A stretch of 64,000 nucleotides of DNA from Deinococcus hopiensis KR-140 (GTDB lineage Bacteria; Deinococcota; Deinococci; Deinococcales; Deinococcaceae), in the NCBI RefSeq assembly GCF_900176165.1, contig NZ_FWWU01000002.1, positions 124,001 to 188,000 on the forward strand. Direction: 5' to 3'. A program made the position numbers and the translations under genes. Positions 26,027-35,697 of the stretch are shown here, piece by piece. The number at the start of each line of letters is the position of its first letter. Positions within the stretch are counted from its first letter, which is position 1. The notes under the pieces are model-generated. The model was not told the origin of the DNA, did no database searches, and saw only the letters and a program-made list of their open reading frames with translations.

Positions 26027-26502
26027 GGGGGGGTTCTCCAGTGCAGCGGGAGGCGAGAAAAGGAAGGCGGACCGGCTTGGGCCGGCGGCGCGCGACTGAG
26101 GCGAGGCAAACGGACGGGAAAAACAGTGAGGCAGAGGTGAGATAGGCACATGGCAACTCCTGACGCACACCGTAAGCGCGCGGGCGTCATCCCGCCGTCA
26201 CCTGCAAGAAGGGCCTTCCAAGCGGTGTTTGGGTGGAACGCCCCACGTCTGCACCTCGGCGGGAGGGCGCGGCCAGTTCGCGTCTGCTCCTCTCTGGCTC
26301 CCGTGACGGAGAGCGTCACCCGAAGCCCTCTCGCCCCCTGGAACACCCTGGCTCCAGATGACGGCTGGGTGACGCCACCTTCCGCAAGCTCTGTCCAGCG
26401 CCCAGGACAGGGCCGAAAGGAACGCAACCAGAGATGACCCGACCTCCAGCCTCTTCCGAGAAAGCTTGCGCCCCCTCCGCTCTCACCCCGAAAGGACCGA
26501 CC
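26027..26502. other. Divergent intergenic region
   Basis: This carries the promoters of the globin (minus) and the large lipoprotein (plus). An AAAGGAACG-like ribosome site near 26410 precedes a short in-frame extension, but the ATG at 26503 with its own CGAAAGGACC site is preferred. No other gene seen. Confidence 0.5.
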
Positions 26503-28731
26503 ATGAAACACCTGACCCGCTCCGCCACCCTGCTCAGCCTGACCCTCGCCCTCGCCTCCTGCGGCACCTCCACCCCCACCCCCGGAAACACGACGCCCGG
26601 CAATACCATCCCTGGCAACACGACCCCCAGGGACACCGCTCCCGTCGAGCCAATCATCCGCCCCGAGGCCCGCATTCCCGACGCCCAGAGCCGCGCCGCG
26701 CTGACCACCTTCCAGAAGCTGCCCAGCAACGGCAAACGTGCCATGTACGAAATGCGCTACCAGTCCACCCCCTTCACCGAAGCCATCCAGCCGGGCAACG
26801 TGCTGGTGAGCGAACCCGGTCCCAACGCGCCCTACGGTTACCTCGTCAAGGTCACGAACGTGAAGCGCGAGGGCGGCGTGATCATCGTGCAGGCCGAACA
26901 GGGGCGCATCACCGACGCGGTGGCCCGTGGACGCATCGATCTTCAGCAGGCCCTCAAGCCCGAGAAGCTCGCCAAGCAGACCCTCGCCCCGGGTGTCCAA
27001 CTCGCCACCAGCAGCGCTGCGGGCCAGGGCCACCTGAGCGCCCAGTCGGACGATCCCCTCGTCGACTGGCAGAAGACGTACGGGTACAGCGTCTCGCTGA
27101 ATAAGGTGCTGTACGACATCGACGGGGACGAGAAGACCCTGGACGACCAGACGGGCAGCAAGGGCAACTTCTACTTCAACCTGGGGCTGGACTTCATGCT
27201 GGACGTCAACTGGTTCGACCTCGACTTCCGCGCCAAGGTGGACGTCGACCAGGGCACCAACCTGCAGCTGTACGCCCGCGGCAAGTACGAGTTCAAGAAG
27301 GAATTCAAACTTTCCGAGCTGCAGTTCTCGCCCATCACGGTGCCGATCGGCCCAGTAACGGTGGTGATCGTGCCGGTGGTGACGCTGTACCTCGACGCGA
27401 GCGGCAAGATTCAGGGTGAGGTGAACTACGCGTTACAGCAGACGCTGAAGGCGTCTGCTGGGGTGGAGTACATCGACGAGTTCAAGAACCTGTCGAGCGG
27501 TCCGGACTGGACGTTCAAGCACTCCGGCATCCAGGCGAGTGCGAGCGCCGAAGCGCAGGTCGGTCCCCGCGTGCGGCTGGCGATGCTCCTGTACGGCGTG
27601 GCCGGTGCCTACGGTGAGGCCCGCGCCTACGCCAACTTCAAGGCGCAGTATCCCGCCAAGCCCCTGTGGAAACTCGACCTCTGCGGCGCGGGCAACGTGG
27701 GTGTGGAGGCGGACCTGTTCTTCGACGAGTTCTCCTACTCCGCCGAGGTCTTCAAAAAGTGCAAGTCCATCGCCGAAGCGCAGAACGCTGCGCCCATCAT
27801 CAATAGCCTCACCGCCAAGCGCGACAACGTGGTTTTCGGCGGCAACCCGAACGATCCTTTCACCACCTCGGACGACATCAAAGTCTGCGCGACGGCCAAG
27901 GATCCTGAGAATGATCCCTTCACCCTGCGCTTCACCGCTGAAGACGGCCTCGACAAGCTTGGTGGTGACGACGACTGCACCGTGCATCAATTCAAGACCG
28001 TGGGCGACCATCCCGTCACCGTCACGGCCCGCGACCTTGACGGCGCGACGTCCACGAAGACCATCACCGTCAAAATCGGCAAGGCCATGGGTCCCGCGCC
28101 GGTCGTGACCATCGTCTCGCCCGTCCAGAACGAGAAGATGTACCTGAACGGCGTGAACGGCACGAAGACGCTCTCGGGCTACTCCGACCTCGGAGACTGC
28201 GCGAAGGAGAAGTGGACCAGCTCGGTCGCGTCGGACGTGCTGCCCACCAACAACTGCGGCTTACCCACCATCACCTACAGCGCCACCGGTGCCCGCACAC
28301 TGACGTTGACGGCCACGAGCGCCACGGGAGCCGTGGGCAAGGCCAGCGTCGCGGTCACGGTGGAGCCCAAGCCTGCCGACAACCTGTTCCCGGTGATCAG
28401 CCTGAAGATGAAGCCCTCTACCACCATCGTGAACAACGAAAAGGTCACCGTGACCTACAGCTTGAGCGACGCCAACGACGACGAGGTGACGTACTCGCTG
28501 CGGGTGTACCCCAAGGGCAAGATGAACGAGGCCAAGACCCTCGACGAGGGCAAGGTGGGGAACACCCTCAAGGGCGTCAATATGACGAAGGAATTCCACC
28601 TCAGTGATCTTGGCGGCTACGGTGCCTGCCCCAAGGGTGACTTCGTGCTGGAATTCAGCGCTTACGACCAGTTCCTCTCCTTCCCCTTCCCGATGAAGAC
28701 AGTGGCGTTCACCGCCCAGTGCATCAAGTAA
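26503..28731 (+). CDS. Large secreted lipoprotein with Ig-like/PKD-like repeats
   Basis: The 742-residue protein starts at 26503 (MKHLTRSATLLSLTLALASCG) with lipobox LASC, followed by a Thr/Pro/Asn-rich spacer of repeated TPGNT units (about 22-45). The central region is beta-rich, with ITVPIGPVTVVIVPVVTLYL resembling outer-membrane or propeller strands. From about 440, segments such as ICATAKDPENDPFTLRFTAEDG, VTIVSPVQNEKMYLNG and VTVTYSLSDANDDEVTYSL fit Ig-like/PKD-type domains in tandem. No enzyme motif. It is probably a surface or envelope-anchored structural protein; that is inferred. Confidence 0.78.
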   Translation: MKHLTRSATLLSLTLALASCGTSTPTPGNTTPGNTIPGNTTPRDTAPVEPIIRPEARIPDAQSRAALTTFQKLPSNGKRAMYEMRYQSTPFTEAIQPGNVLVSEPGPNAPYGYLVKVTNVKREGGVIIVQAEQGRITDAVARGRIDLQQALKPEKLAKQTLAPGVQLATSSAAGQGHLSAQSDDPLVDWQKTYGYSVSLNKVLYDIDGDEKTLDDQTGSKGNFYFNLGLDFMLDVNWFDLDFRAKVDVDQGTNLQLYARGKYEFKKEFKLSELQFSPITVPIGPVTVVIVPVVTLYLDASGKIQGEVNYALQQTLKASAGVEYIDEFKNLSSGPDWTFKHSGIQASASAEAQVGPRVRLAMLLYGVAGAYGEARAYANFKAQYPAKPLWKLDLCGAGNVGVEADLFFDEFSYSAEVFKKCKSIAEAQNAAPIINSLTAKRDNVVFGGNPNDPFTTSDDIKVCATAKDPENDPFTLRFTAEDGLDKLGGDDDCTVHQFKTVGDHPVTVTARDLDGATSTKTITVKIGKAMGPAPVVTIVSPVQNEKMYLNGVNGTKTLSGYSDLGDCAKEKWTSSVASDVLPTNNCGLPTITYSATGARTLTLTATSATGAVGKASVAVTVEPKPADNLFPVISLKMKPSTTIVNNEKVTVTYSLSDANDDEVTYSLRVYPKGKMNEAKTLDEGKVGNTLKGVNMTKEFHLSDLGGYGACPKGDFVLEFSAYDQFLSFPFPMKTVAFTAQCIK

Positions 28732-29014
28732 TTCACAGTCTTGAGTTCTTACGGAAGGGACGCTCCGCATCAGGAGCGTCCCTTCCGCCGCTTCTCCTTC
28801 CCAAAGGGGAACATGAAGACGGTTCTGACGAGCGGCCGGTTCTTCGCGTCAAAGGGGGCTCTCCCGGTGGCCTGTGAGGCTTGAGCTGCGCCCACTGCAA
28901 AGAAAGGGGTACCGGCGCCATCGGGGTGCGGGCGCTCGCGAGGAGCAAGGCTTGGAGGCGCACCGAGGACGCACCCAGGACAAAATGCGCGGGATCCAGC
29001 TCAACCCCACCTAC
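28732..29014. other. Intergenic, includes hairpin and a dispersed repeat
   Basis: A GGGACGCTCC/GGAGCGTCCC hairpin at about 28757-28783 follows the lipoprotein gene and likely ends its transcript. The dispersed repeat at 28814-28909 follows. Confidence 0.6.
28814..28909. repeat. Dispersed repeat, copy 2 (about 96 bp)
   Basis: Homologous along its length to 12861-12957. Both copies share CTTCGCGTCAAAGGG and lie near the ends of genes for secreted proteins. Confidence 0.65.
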
Positions 29015-29145
29015 CGGTACTCCGTTGAGTCTGAAAGTGCTGGCGAAGAATGAAGAATACGGTGGATTCCCGCTCTTTCCGTACCGCGCTGACCCCAGAA
29101 ACACGGGCGCCATCCATCAGGTTCCCGCCAGTCAACGGAGTACCA
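29015..29145. mobile_element. MITE, IS701-type ends, 131 bp, copy 1
   Basis: The ends GGTACTCCGTTGA (29016-29028) and TCAACGGAGTACC (29132-29144) are perfect inverted repeats. CTAC occurs on both sides (29011-29014 and 29146-29149), one base outside the repeats, giving a 4-base target duplication. The interior matches the reverse complement of 45380-45498. It encodes nothing. The ends are nearly those of the IS701-like element at 40701-42102 (GGTAGTCCGTTGACTC), so that type of transposase could move it. It abuts the stop codon of the histidine kinase. Confidence 0.85.
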
Positions 29146-31623
29146 CTACAGCGCCTTCAGGGTGAAAGAGAAGGTGCTGCCCACCCCAGGAGTGCTTTCC
29201 ACCCACATCCGGCCGCCGTGCCGCTGCACAATCTTCTGGCAGATCGCCAATCCCAGCCCGGTGCCACCGTACTGCTCGCGGAGATGCAGGCGCTGGAAGA
29301 TCACGAAGATCCGCTCGAGGTACTGCGGTTCAATTCCGATGCCGTTGTCCCGCACGCTGAACTGCCAGAACGCGCCCTCCCGCACCGCGCTGATCCTCAC
29401 CTGAGGCACCACGCCTGGTCTTCGGAACTTGAGGGCATTCCCAATCAGGTTCTGAAACAGCTGCGTGAGCTGAAACGCGTTGCCGCTCACCACTGGGAGG
29501 GCGGCGTGGTCCACCTCGCCGCCACTTTCGGCCAGTGACTTACCCAGTCGCCCCAGGGCTTCCTCTACAGCCGAGGTGGTCGCTACGGGTTCCAGGGTGA
29601 GGCGCTCAGCGCCCAGGCGGGAGTAGACCAGCAGGTCGTCGAGCAGCGTCTTCATGCGGATGGTGCCGCCGATGATCTGGCTCAGCAGGGTTCGGCCGCG
29701 CTCGTCGTACAGTTCCGCGTAGCGCCGCTCCAGAAGTCCCGTCAGGCTGGCAATGGTGCGCAGGGGCTCTTGCAGATCATGCGAGGCGACGTACGCGAAG
29801 CGCTCGAGTTCGGCATTGCTTCGCGCGAGCGCTTCTGTGCGCTCCTCCACCCGCCGTTCGAGCTCCGCTTCGACCTGTACCTGCGCGGTGATGTCGGTGT
29901 GCACGCCCACCCACTCGCGAATCGTACCGTCAGCGTTCAGGACCGGCACGGCCCGGACATCGAAGTGCCGGTATGTGCCGTCCGCAACCCGCACGCGGTG
30001 CTGCATGGCGCACGCCGCACGCCGCATGACCGCTTCCTCCCACACGCCTACGCTCTGCGCCCTGTCGTCGGGGTGCAGCGCGTCTGCCCAGCCGTAACCG
30101 CCGTATTCTCCCTCGCTTTGTCCCGTGAGCGCTGCCCAGCCGGGCTGTTCTCCTTTCATCTCCCCGCCCGGGTCGTTCGTCCACACCGTCTGCCGGGTGG
30201 CGTCCACCAGCGAGCGGTAACGCTGCTCGCTGCGCTGAGAGAGTTCGTAGAGCGTGGCATTTTCCAGGGCACTCGCGGCGCGCGCTGCGAGCGCCTCGGC
30301 CAGACGCAGGTCCTCAGGGCCGTACGTGTGCTCCGGCGATGAGCTTGCCAGTCCCAGCACACCCACGGTGCGCCCCCCCACAGTCAATGGCACGTGGATC
30401 AGGGAGTGAAAGCCCATCCTCACGATCGCTGTGCGTTGCTCGAGGTTCTCGATCGCGTCAATCACTGCCGGGGGAACCACAGGCAGCAGGAAGGACTCGC
30501 CGGTACGCATGACCCAGGCGGTCGAACCGGGTGCATGCGGGTCTGCCGGATTCTGGGCCACGAAAGTGCGCAGCAGCTCAACGAGGGTGGGATCTCGGTG
30601 CGCGACTGCCACCGGCGTCAGAACCCCCTCGCTGTTCGGCAGGTACACGGCCGCCCAGTCCGCCACGTGCGTGAGTGCCAACTGCGTGAGGCCCTCGAGG
30701 GTGGCCTCGACCTGCAGTGAGGTGGTGAGCAGCGTGCCCGCTTCGGCCAGCATGGTGGCGCGCACCCGGTCACGGCGTTCGGTGTCGTACAGCCGCGCGC
30801 GTTCCAGCGCCTGCGTTCCCACTCCGGTGAGCGTGATCAGAAACTGCCGCTCAGCCTCATTGAACTCGCGGAGAACATCAAAGCTCAGCACCAGCACCGC
30901 CTGCACCTCATCCGCGAAGGTCAGCGGCAGCGCAGCGATGCTCTGCGTTTCAGCGGAGCGGACCTCGTCCCAGTCCCTGAATTCACGCGCCACACCGGGC
31001 ATGGAGGCGAACACCGGCGTGCCGTCCTGCGCCGCTCGGCAGGCCGGGAGGTCCCTCGCCAAAGGCAAACGCTGGAAGCGTTCGCGCTCTTTGGAGGCGT
31101 ACCCCACTTCGCTGAGCAGTTCAAGCGCCTGCCGGTCGCCACTCAGGGTCAGGACCGCGGCGCGGTACGCACCCACCGCCGGCACTGTCTGTTCCAGCAC
31201 CACGTGGACCACTTCCGCTTCGGTCTGCGCAGTGCCCAGCGCAGCGGTGACCCGGTGGAGCTGTTCGGCGCGGTACGGCGCAGTGACGTCGCGAAGCTGC
31301 ACTGCCAGACCGCCCTCGACGGGAAGCACCTGCCCACGCAACCACCGGCCCAGGTGCGTGTTGAACGCCGTGTATTCCATAGGCCCACCGGTGTCGACCG
31401 CACGTCTGGTGACAGCGGCCCACTCGGCGCTGGACATGTGCGAGAAGTCGTGCTCCAGATGACGCCCAATCACCTCGTCGGTCCTCAGGCCCACGAGGGC
31501 CGCCCCGGACGGATTGACGTACGTGATCACGCCGTGGTGATCCACGGTGAAGATGATGTCCGCCATTGTCTCAAGCAGTGCGGCCAAGGCAGTAAGGTTC
31601 GGGAGCCCGTGGGAGGGGGTCAT
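29146..31623 (-). CDS. PAS/GAF sensor histidine kinase
   Basis: The 825-residue protein has no membrane segment. Domain order: PAS (about 10-110, DIIFTVDHHGVITYVNPSGAALVG), GAF (about 125-275), second GAF (about 285-450), PAS with PAC (about 455-580, ending EWVGVHTDITAQVQ), a coiled linker, HisKA with the phosphoacceptor in AYVASHDLQEPLRTI near 615, and HATPase with LFQNLIGNALKF, DNGIGIEP and GGTGLGLAICQKIVQRHGG. This C-terminus is of the phytochrome-like kinase class. No bilin-binding Cys is evident. No response regulator is adjacent, so it is an orphan kinase. The MITE lies exactly at its stop. Confidence 0.92.
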   Translation of the reverse strand: MTPSHGLPNLTALAALLETMADIIFTVDHHGVITYVNPSGAALVGLRTDEVIGRHLEHDFSHMSSAEWAAVTRRAVDTGGPMEYTAFNTHLGRWLRGQVLPVEGGLAVQLRDVTAPYRAEQLHRVTAALGTAQTEAEVVHVVLEQTVPAVGAYRAAVLTLSGDRQALELLSEVGYASKERERFQRLPLARDLPACRAAQDGTPVFASMPGVAREFRDWDEVRSAETQSIAALPLTFADEVQAVLVLSFDVLREFNEAERQFLITLTGVGTQALERARLYDTERRDRVRATMLAEAGTLLTTSLQVEATLEGLTQLALTHVADWAAVYLPNSEGVLTPVAVAHRDPTLVELLRTFVAQNPADPHAPGSTAWVMRTGESFLLPVVPPAVIDAIENLEQRTAIVRMGFHSLIHVPLTVGGRTVGVLGLASSSPEHTYGPEDLRLAEALAARAASALENATLYELSQRSEQRYRSLVDATRQTVWTNDPGGEMKGEQPGWAALTGQSEGEYGGYGWADALHPDDRAQSVGVWEEAVMRRAACAMQHRVRVADGTYRHFDVRAVPVLNADGTIREWVGVHTDITAQVQVEAELERRVEERTEALARSNAELERFAYVASHDLQEPLRTIASLTGLLERRYAELYDERGRTLLSQIIGGTIRMKTLLDDLLVYSRLGAERLTLEPVATTSAVEEALGRLGKSLAESGGEVDHAALPVVSGNAFQLTQLFQNLIGNALKFRRPGVVPQVRISAVREGAFWQFSVRDNGIGIEPQYLERIFVIFQRLHLREQYGGTGLGLAICQKIVQRHGGRMWVESTPGVGSTFSFTLKAL

Positions 31624-32186
31624 GAAGGGTCAGGGCCGGGAGAGAGGCGAGAGAAGTTGTCCTGACCGTGCGGTTGATTTGATGCCGCATTGTTGAGGCC
31701 TGGACGTGCCTTGATGTTCTGAACCTCAGCAAGCACGGTGACCACCTGGGCTTTCAGTGTGTGGTTTGGGCAGGGGTCGTTGATGATGTACCTACTTTAC
31801 CTGCTGCGCCGCGTCCAACCGCCTACCGAACCGTTAGACCTGGAGCCGAGGACCGGTTTGACCTCGAATGTCTTGCAAAAACGCGGGCTGTGGTCTCCGG
31901 TGATGGTGTGGGAACACCTTCACTTGCGTTGCGGCGCTCGAAGTGGAAGGCTGCAAACCGCACCGCGACCAACTGCCCGCCGCCCTCCTGTACAAAAGCG
32001 CCGACCGCAAAAGCCTCTCCGCCGTCTACGAACGCGCGCGCACTGCGCTCCGGGAGAGCGCGAGAAGTACAAGAAGCGCGGCAAGCAGGAGCGGCAGCTT
32101 CAAGGTCGGAAGCCAGCTCCGGTAGGGCGTTAGGCATGAGGGAAGGCTGGACGAGCGCCAGCCTTGGGCGGGCGCCTTGCGACGTC
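31624..32186. other. Intergenic with a decayed coding stretch
   Basis: Around 31935-32125 the plus strand reads EGCKPHRDQLPAALLYKSAD and then SLSAVYERARTALRE before the frame shifts to a Lys/Arg-rich end. It looks like the C-terminal half of a lost small gene; family unknown. Nothing else is seen. Confidence 0.4.
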
Positions 32187-33083
32187 CTACCCCGCCTGCC
32201 GCACGTCTTGTTCACTTTTTCCCCGCCAGGCCGAGAGCGCCACTCCCGCCACGCTCAGCCCCAGCCCCAGCACCGCCAGGAGGGTCAGGCGCTCACCGTA
32301 CAGCAGGTACGCCTCAACCACTACGAAAGGCGGGACCAGATAAAACAGGCTGCCCACCCGGGCCGCAGGCATCTCGCGGATGAGGACCATCAACAGCAGG
32401 ATCGCCCCGACTGACAACACCAGTACCAACCAGGTCAGCGAGAATATGAACTGGGGGGTCCAGTTGAGGTAGGCCCCACCATGCATCAGCATCATTCCCC
32501 CCATCACCAGGGCACTCGCGGTGTACTGCGTGGCCGTGCCGCTCAGGAGGGGCATACCGGCGCCGTAGCGGCGCTGGTAGAGGGTGCCCGCTGTGGTGCA
32601 TCCCAGGGCGAACACGGTGGCGAGCAGCGCTCCGGCCGGATAGGCGCCGCCCGCACTTCCCCGCCCCAGCACGATCAGCAGCACGCCCAGAAAACCCAGC
32701 ATCAGCCCGGCCCACTGCCGGGCCGTGACTCGCTCGCCCACCAGCGGCCACGACAGCAGCGCCGTAAGCAGCGGTTGCAACCCCACCATCACGGAGCTAA
32801 TCCCAGCAGGCAGGTGCAGCCAGATCGCGTAGGTCACGCCGCCGAGGTAGCCGGCGTGGAGCAGGAGGCCAGTCACGGCGGCCCGCCAGCCCTGCACACG
32901 GGTGGGCCAAGCCGAGCGGGTCGCCAGGGTGAGGACTGCCATCAGCGCCGCCGCAATGGCAAAGCGCAGCGTCAGATACGCAAAGGGATCGGCATTCAGG
33001 GCTGCACCCTTGGTACCGATAAACCCCGTGCTCCACAGCAGGACGAACAGCAGCGGCGCAAAGGCCAGAAAGGAGCGGGGCAC
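32187..33083 (-). CDS. EamA/DMT-family transporter
   Basis: The 298-residue protein has about ten hydrophobic segments in two repeated EamA halves. The N-terminus FLAFAPLLFVLLWSTGFIGTKGAALNADPFAYLTLRF is the typical first half with W-S-x-G-F-I. Other helices include AILLLMVLIREMPAARVGSLFYLVPPFV and the end LLAVLGLGLSVAGVAL. Members export metabolites or amino acids across the cytoplasmic membrane; the substrate is unknown. Monocistronic. Confidence 0.9.
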   Translation of the reverse strand: MPRSFLAFAPLLFVLLWSTGFIGTKGAALNADPFAYLTLRFAIAAALMAVLTLATRSAWPTRVQGWRAAVTGLLLHAGYLGGVTYAIWLHLPAGISSVMVGLQPLLTALLSWPLVGERVTARQWAGLMLGFLGVLLIVLGRGSAGGAYPAGALLATVFALGCTTAGTLYQRRYGAGMPLLSGTATQYTASALVMGGMMLMHGGAYLNWTPQFIFSLTWLVLVLSVGAILLLMVLIREMPAARVGSLFYLVPPFVVVEAYLLYGERLTLLAVLGLGLSVAGVALSAWRGKSEQDVRQAG

Positions 33084-33350
33084 ACGTCAGATTAAAGTAC
33101 GTGGACACGGCCTGGACAGGGAGCGTCAGAGTTCCAGCAAAGGGAGAAAAACCGCGACGACTTACCGGCGGGCCTGGACTTGGCTGAGCAAATAGCGTGG
33201 AGACGTCTCCGAGGACGCCTTCCCGAACTGCAAAAAACTGGAAGCTCAGGTGGGGAGGCGCCTTCACTCCCTTACCCGAAGCGGTCGGAACGAATGAAGG
33301 ATGGAGGGCAATCCGCTCTGCTGTTGGGCCCACAGGGCCAGGCGGCACGG

Positions 33351-33674
33351 TCAATCTGCCCCGAAATACTCGCGAAGAAGCCCCGCTTCAAACGGCGAGA
33401 CGCGGTGCATCACAGAGGAGAGAGCCCGTCCCGCCCGGTCCGGGTGCCGCTCGAGCAGGGTTGCCAGCAGCCATTCCAGTGGCTCAGCACGAACGTTGCC
33501 CTCTGACCTCCAGCGCAACCACAGGTGGAAGAGGACCGGGACGCGCTCCACCTCCTGATCGGCCAACCGCTGGACGTGGGCCATCATCTCCTCCACGTCT
33601 GCCAGAGGACCTACTGGTGCAGGATGAATCAGGATTTCTAATGCGTGCACGAAAGCGAGGTCTGTGCCCCCCAT
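33351..33674 (-). CDS. Small hypothetical protein
   Basis: The 107-residue frame gives an alpha-helical, His/Leu/Arg-rich soluble protein (DVEEMMAHVQRLADQEVERVPVLFHLWLRW, EWLLATLLERHPDRAGRAL). Codon composition is typical of the neighbourhood, which supports it, but no family is recognised. The 267 bases upstream to 33083 hold no other gene. Confidence 0.5.
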   Translation of the reverse strand: MGGTDLAFVHALEILIHPAPVGPLADVEEMMAHVQRLADQEVERVPVLFHLWLRWRSEGNVRAEPLEWLLATLLERHPDRAGRALSSVMHRVSPFEAGLLREYFGAD

Positions 33675-33800
33675 TCCCCTTTCCTTTCTGAGCCGTGGGG
33701 CCCATCTGCGTAAGCAACGGGGCCTTTAAGCTCGTCTTCCCGAAGTTCAGCGAGCACCTCGGCCAACTGGCCTTCCAGTCCCTCTACCCCATCCCTTACC

Positions 33801-34084
33801 GCTCAAGAACTTTTAGAGGTCCTTCCTGACGATTGTATAGCCTCATACTCTGCTCATGTTGCTTGGAAGTTGTCCGCTTTTAAGACAGCTCTGAAGGTGA
33901 GCTGGAATTGGGCCTTTTGGGGCCCCCCGCACTTCACAGATTCGGCAAGTTCGGAGGCGAGGTCATCGGCGGGCACTTCCACATATGCCCGCGCCGTATT
34001 TTCGTTCGAATGCGCAAAATCTCGCGCTCGCTTATAGAGCAGGGTCCCATTGAACTCCCGGTACGCATGAAATCCTGAAATCAT
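33801..34084 (-). pseudogene. Decayed copy of the tyrosine integrase C-terminus and downstream DNA
   Basis: The frame reads GFHAYREFNGTLLYKRARDFA then HSNENTARAYVEVPADDLASEL, equal to the end of the intact integrase (39236-40240) except for an in-frame 21-base deletion removing RVARHLG. Homology continues downstream: the stretch at 33801-33860 matches 39105-39175. Only the His-box and the catalytic Tyr region survive. This is an old duplicate of the integrase locus. Confidence 0.85.
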
Positions 34085-34104
34085 ACGAACCGTCGCCGCG
34101 TATG

Positions 34105-34250
34105 CAGGGACACTCCGGAATCAGGGGCTCAGCTTCCGTGCTATCGCCGCCCGGCTCGAAGCCTACGGCTTCACAACTCGCAAAGGCGGCCCATCGACCG
34201 CTATGCAAGGTTAAGCGTTTACTGGACAGACAAAAATTACCCGCCTCAGA
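34105..34250 (+). pseudogene. Serine recombinase remnant (C-terminal HTH)
   Basis: One frame reads QGLSFRAIAARLEAYGFTTRKGG, the loop and helix typical of resolvase/invertase C-terminal recombinase domains (GLSLREIAARL...GIPTRRGG). It is followed, after a frame change, by KRLLDRQK. No catalytic serine domain remains. The IS4-like element is inserted at its end. Confidence 0.6.
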
Positions 34251-34260
34251 CCCAGCTGCA

Positions 34261-35623
34261 TTTGAAAGGCGGACAAAATTCATTGAGGGCCGAGAAGCCT
34301 GTCTATGACGGTTCTTTCGGATGGATATTGCATCGATTGGCGGGTGGTGTGCCGGGTGAGGTACGCAGCGCATAAGCGCTGTCGTCCCAGCAAGATGGTC
34401 TTCTTGCCTGGGGGCCGATTCTTATGGGGGACAGAACCACCGAGATGAGCGAGCAACTTCACTTCCGGTGTCTCTAAGGTCTCGCCGAGCGTGAAGACAA
34501 AGGCAGCGGCGAGCCAGGCCATGGCGACCAGGGTGCGCAGCGTTTCGAACTGCAGGACACGAACCTGTTCCCATCCCAGCGCGGTTTTGGTCCAGGAGAA
34601 GACGTCTTTGGTGCTCCAGCGCCTCAGATAGCGTCGTACGACCTGCCCGGCGTGAACGCCGGGCGAGACGGGCAAGCTCGTGAGCAGGGTCCAGCCCTGT
34701 TGTTCGCCTGTGGGCCGTGTGGGGAAGTGCAGATGGAGCGCGTGTACGTGGAGTTTGCCCTCGTCCACCCAGACCTCCTGCGCCCGGATCTCCGCTGGGG
34801 TTGGCCGCCAGCTGGGCTTCCCCTCCCGCAGGACGGGGCGGGACATCGCGAAGGTGTGTGATACGGGAGCAAGCTGCAACGCAGCTTGCAGCGCACGGTT
34901 TTCCCCCGTGGGCTGCAGACGAACGCGCCGCTCAACATGCTGTGCACGAATGACGAAATCGACCTTGAGCCGCCTCCGTCGCTTCATTACCTTCAGGTCA
35001 TCGAAGCCTCGGTCCAGGACAAAGATAATGCGCACCACACCCACTTCGCGCAGTGACCGCGTGATCTGCCTCAACGCTTCGAGCACGACCGCGTTCTCAC
35101 TCAAAAAACCAGGACTCCGCGTGCTGTACGTGCGGTGATACAGCAGGCTTTGACGCCCCTATGGCGTTGAGGGTGTGGTATCCAGGAACGAGGTTGCCCT
35201 TCAGATCCCGCACCACATCCAGATGTTCCAGTTTCTGGCTGTGGGGCTTGCGGAGGTCTGAGCCATCGAGAACCACCACCACTTCCGCCTCACCTGCGAC
35301 ACGCTCTGCTCCCTGGGTCTGGAGCCGCTCGGTCAACGTCTCCGCATTCAGCTCGGTCCGCTGATTCTGGTGATGAATTAACCGTCGCAACCGGCGCTCA
35401 GCGTGGGGCGTCACCCCCATACTGGGTGTGACCCGAGCCATCTGCCGTACCCGTGTTGACCCACTCGCCAGGATCCCAGCGACCGCGCCGCAGAACCCCG
35501 CAAAGAGCCGTCGATCACCAAACAGACTCCGATACGGCTGGACAAAAGCATCGAGTCCAGCCACTTCCACCGGCGCTGACACCCTCATCCCCTGAACATG
35601 CAGACTTTTGTCCGGCTTTCAAG
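34261..35623 (-). mobile_element. IS4-like insertion sequence, 1.36 kb
   Basis: TTTGAAAGGCGGACAAAA (34261-34278) and the inverse of 35606-35623 (CTTGAAAGCCGGACAAAA when complemented) are 18-base terminal repeats with two mismatches. CTGCA flanks both ends (34256-34260 and 35624-35628), a target duplication of five or six bases. It contains one transposase reading region broken by a frameshift. Confidence 0.85.
34280..35588 (-). pseudogene. IS4-like transposase, frameshifted
   Basis: The first frame (35588 to about 35100) reads the N-terminal part with VVVLDGSDLRKPHSQ (first catalytic Asp) and NLVPGYHTLNAIG. The second (35104 to 34280) reads VVRIIFVLDRGFDD (second Asp) and the basic C-terminal block with RRYLRRWSTKDVFSWTKTALGWE, which holds the catalytic Glu region in IS4 transposases. 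The frames join near 35100 by a single shift. Either the element is dead or expression depends on frameshifting; no slippery site was seen. Confidence 0.8.
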
Positions 35624-35632
35624 CTGCATAAC

Positions 35633-35697
35633 TTGACAAGGAGTGAATACCGCCCTATATTAGAGAAATCAAGGCGGCCTCTGGGCCGCCTTCTCCT
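35633..35697 (+). promoter_or_regulatory. Consensus promoter followed at once by a terminator
   Basis: TTGACA (35633-35638), a 17-base spacer and TATATT (35656-35661) form a near-ideal sigma-A promoter just outside the IS4-like element. A GC stem (GGCGGCC/GGCCGCC) with T-rich tail ends at about 35697. The expected transcript is shorter than 40 bases. Confidence 0.7.

Noticed and set aside
30431..31462. Plus-strand frame of 343 codons
   Set aside because: Antisense to the histidine kinase; Ser/Arg-rich shadow frame.
33700..33800. Short plus-strand reading KLVFPKFSEHLGQLAF
   Set aside because: Protein-like but fewer than 40 codons, with no start and no recognised family.
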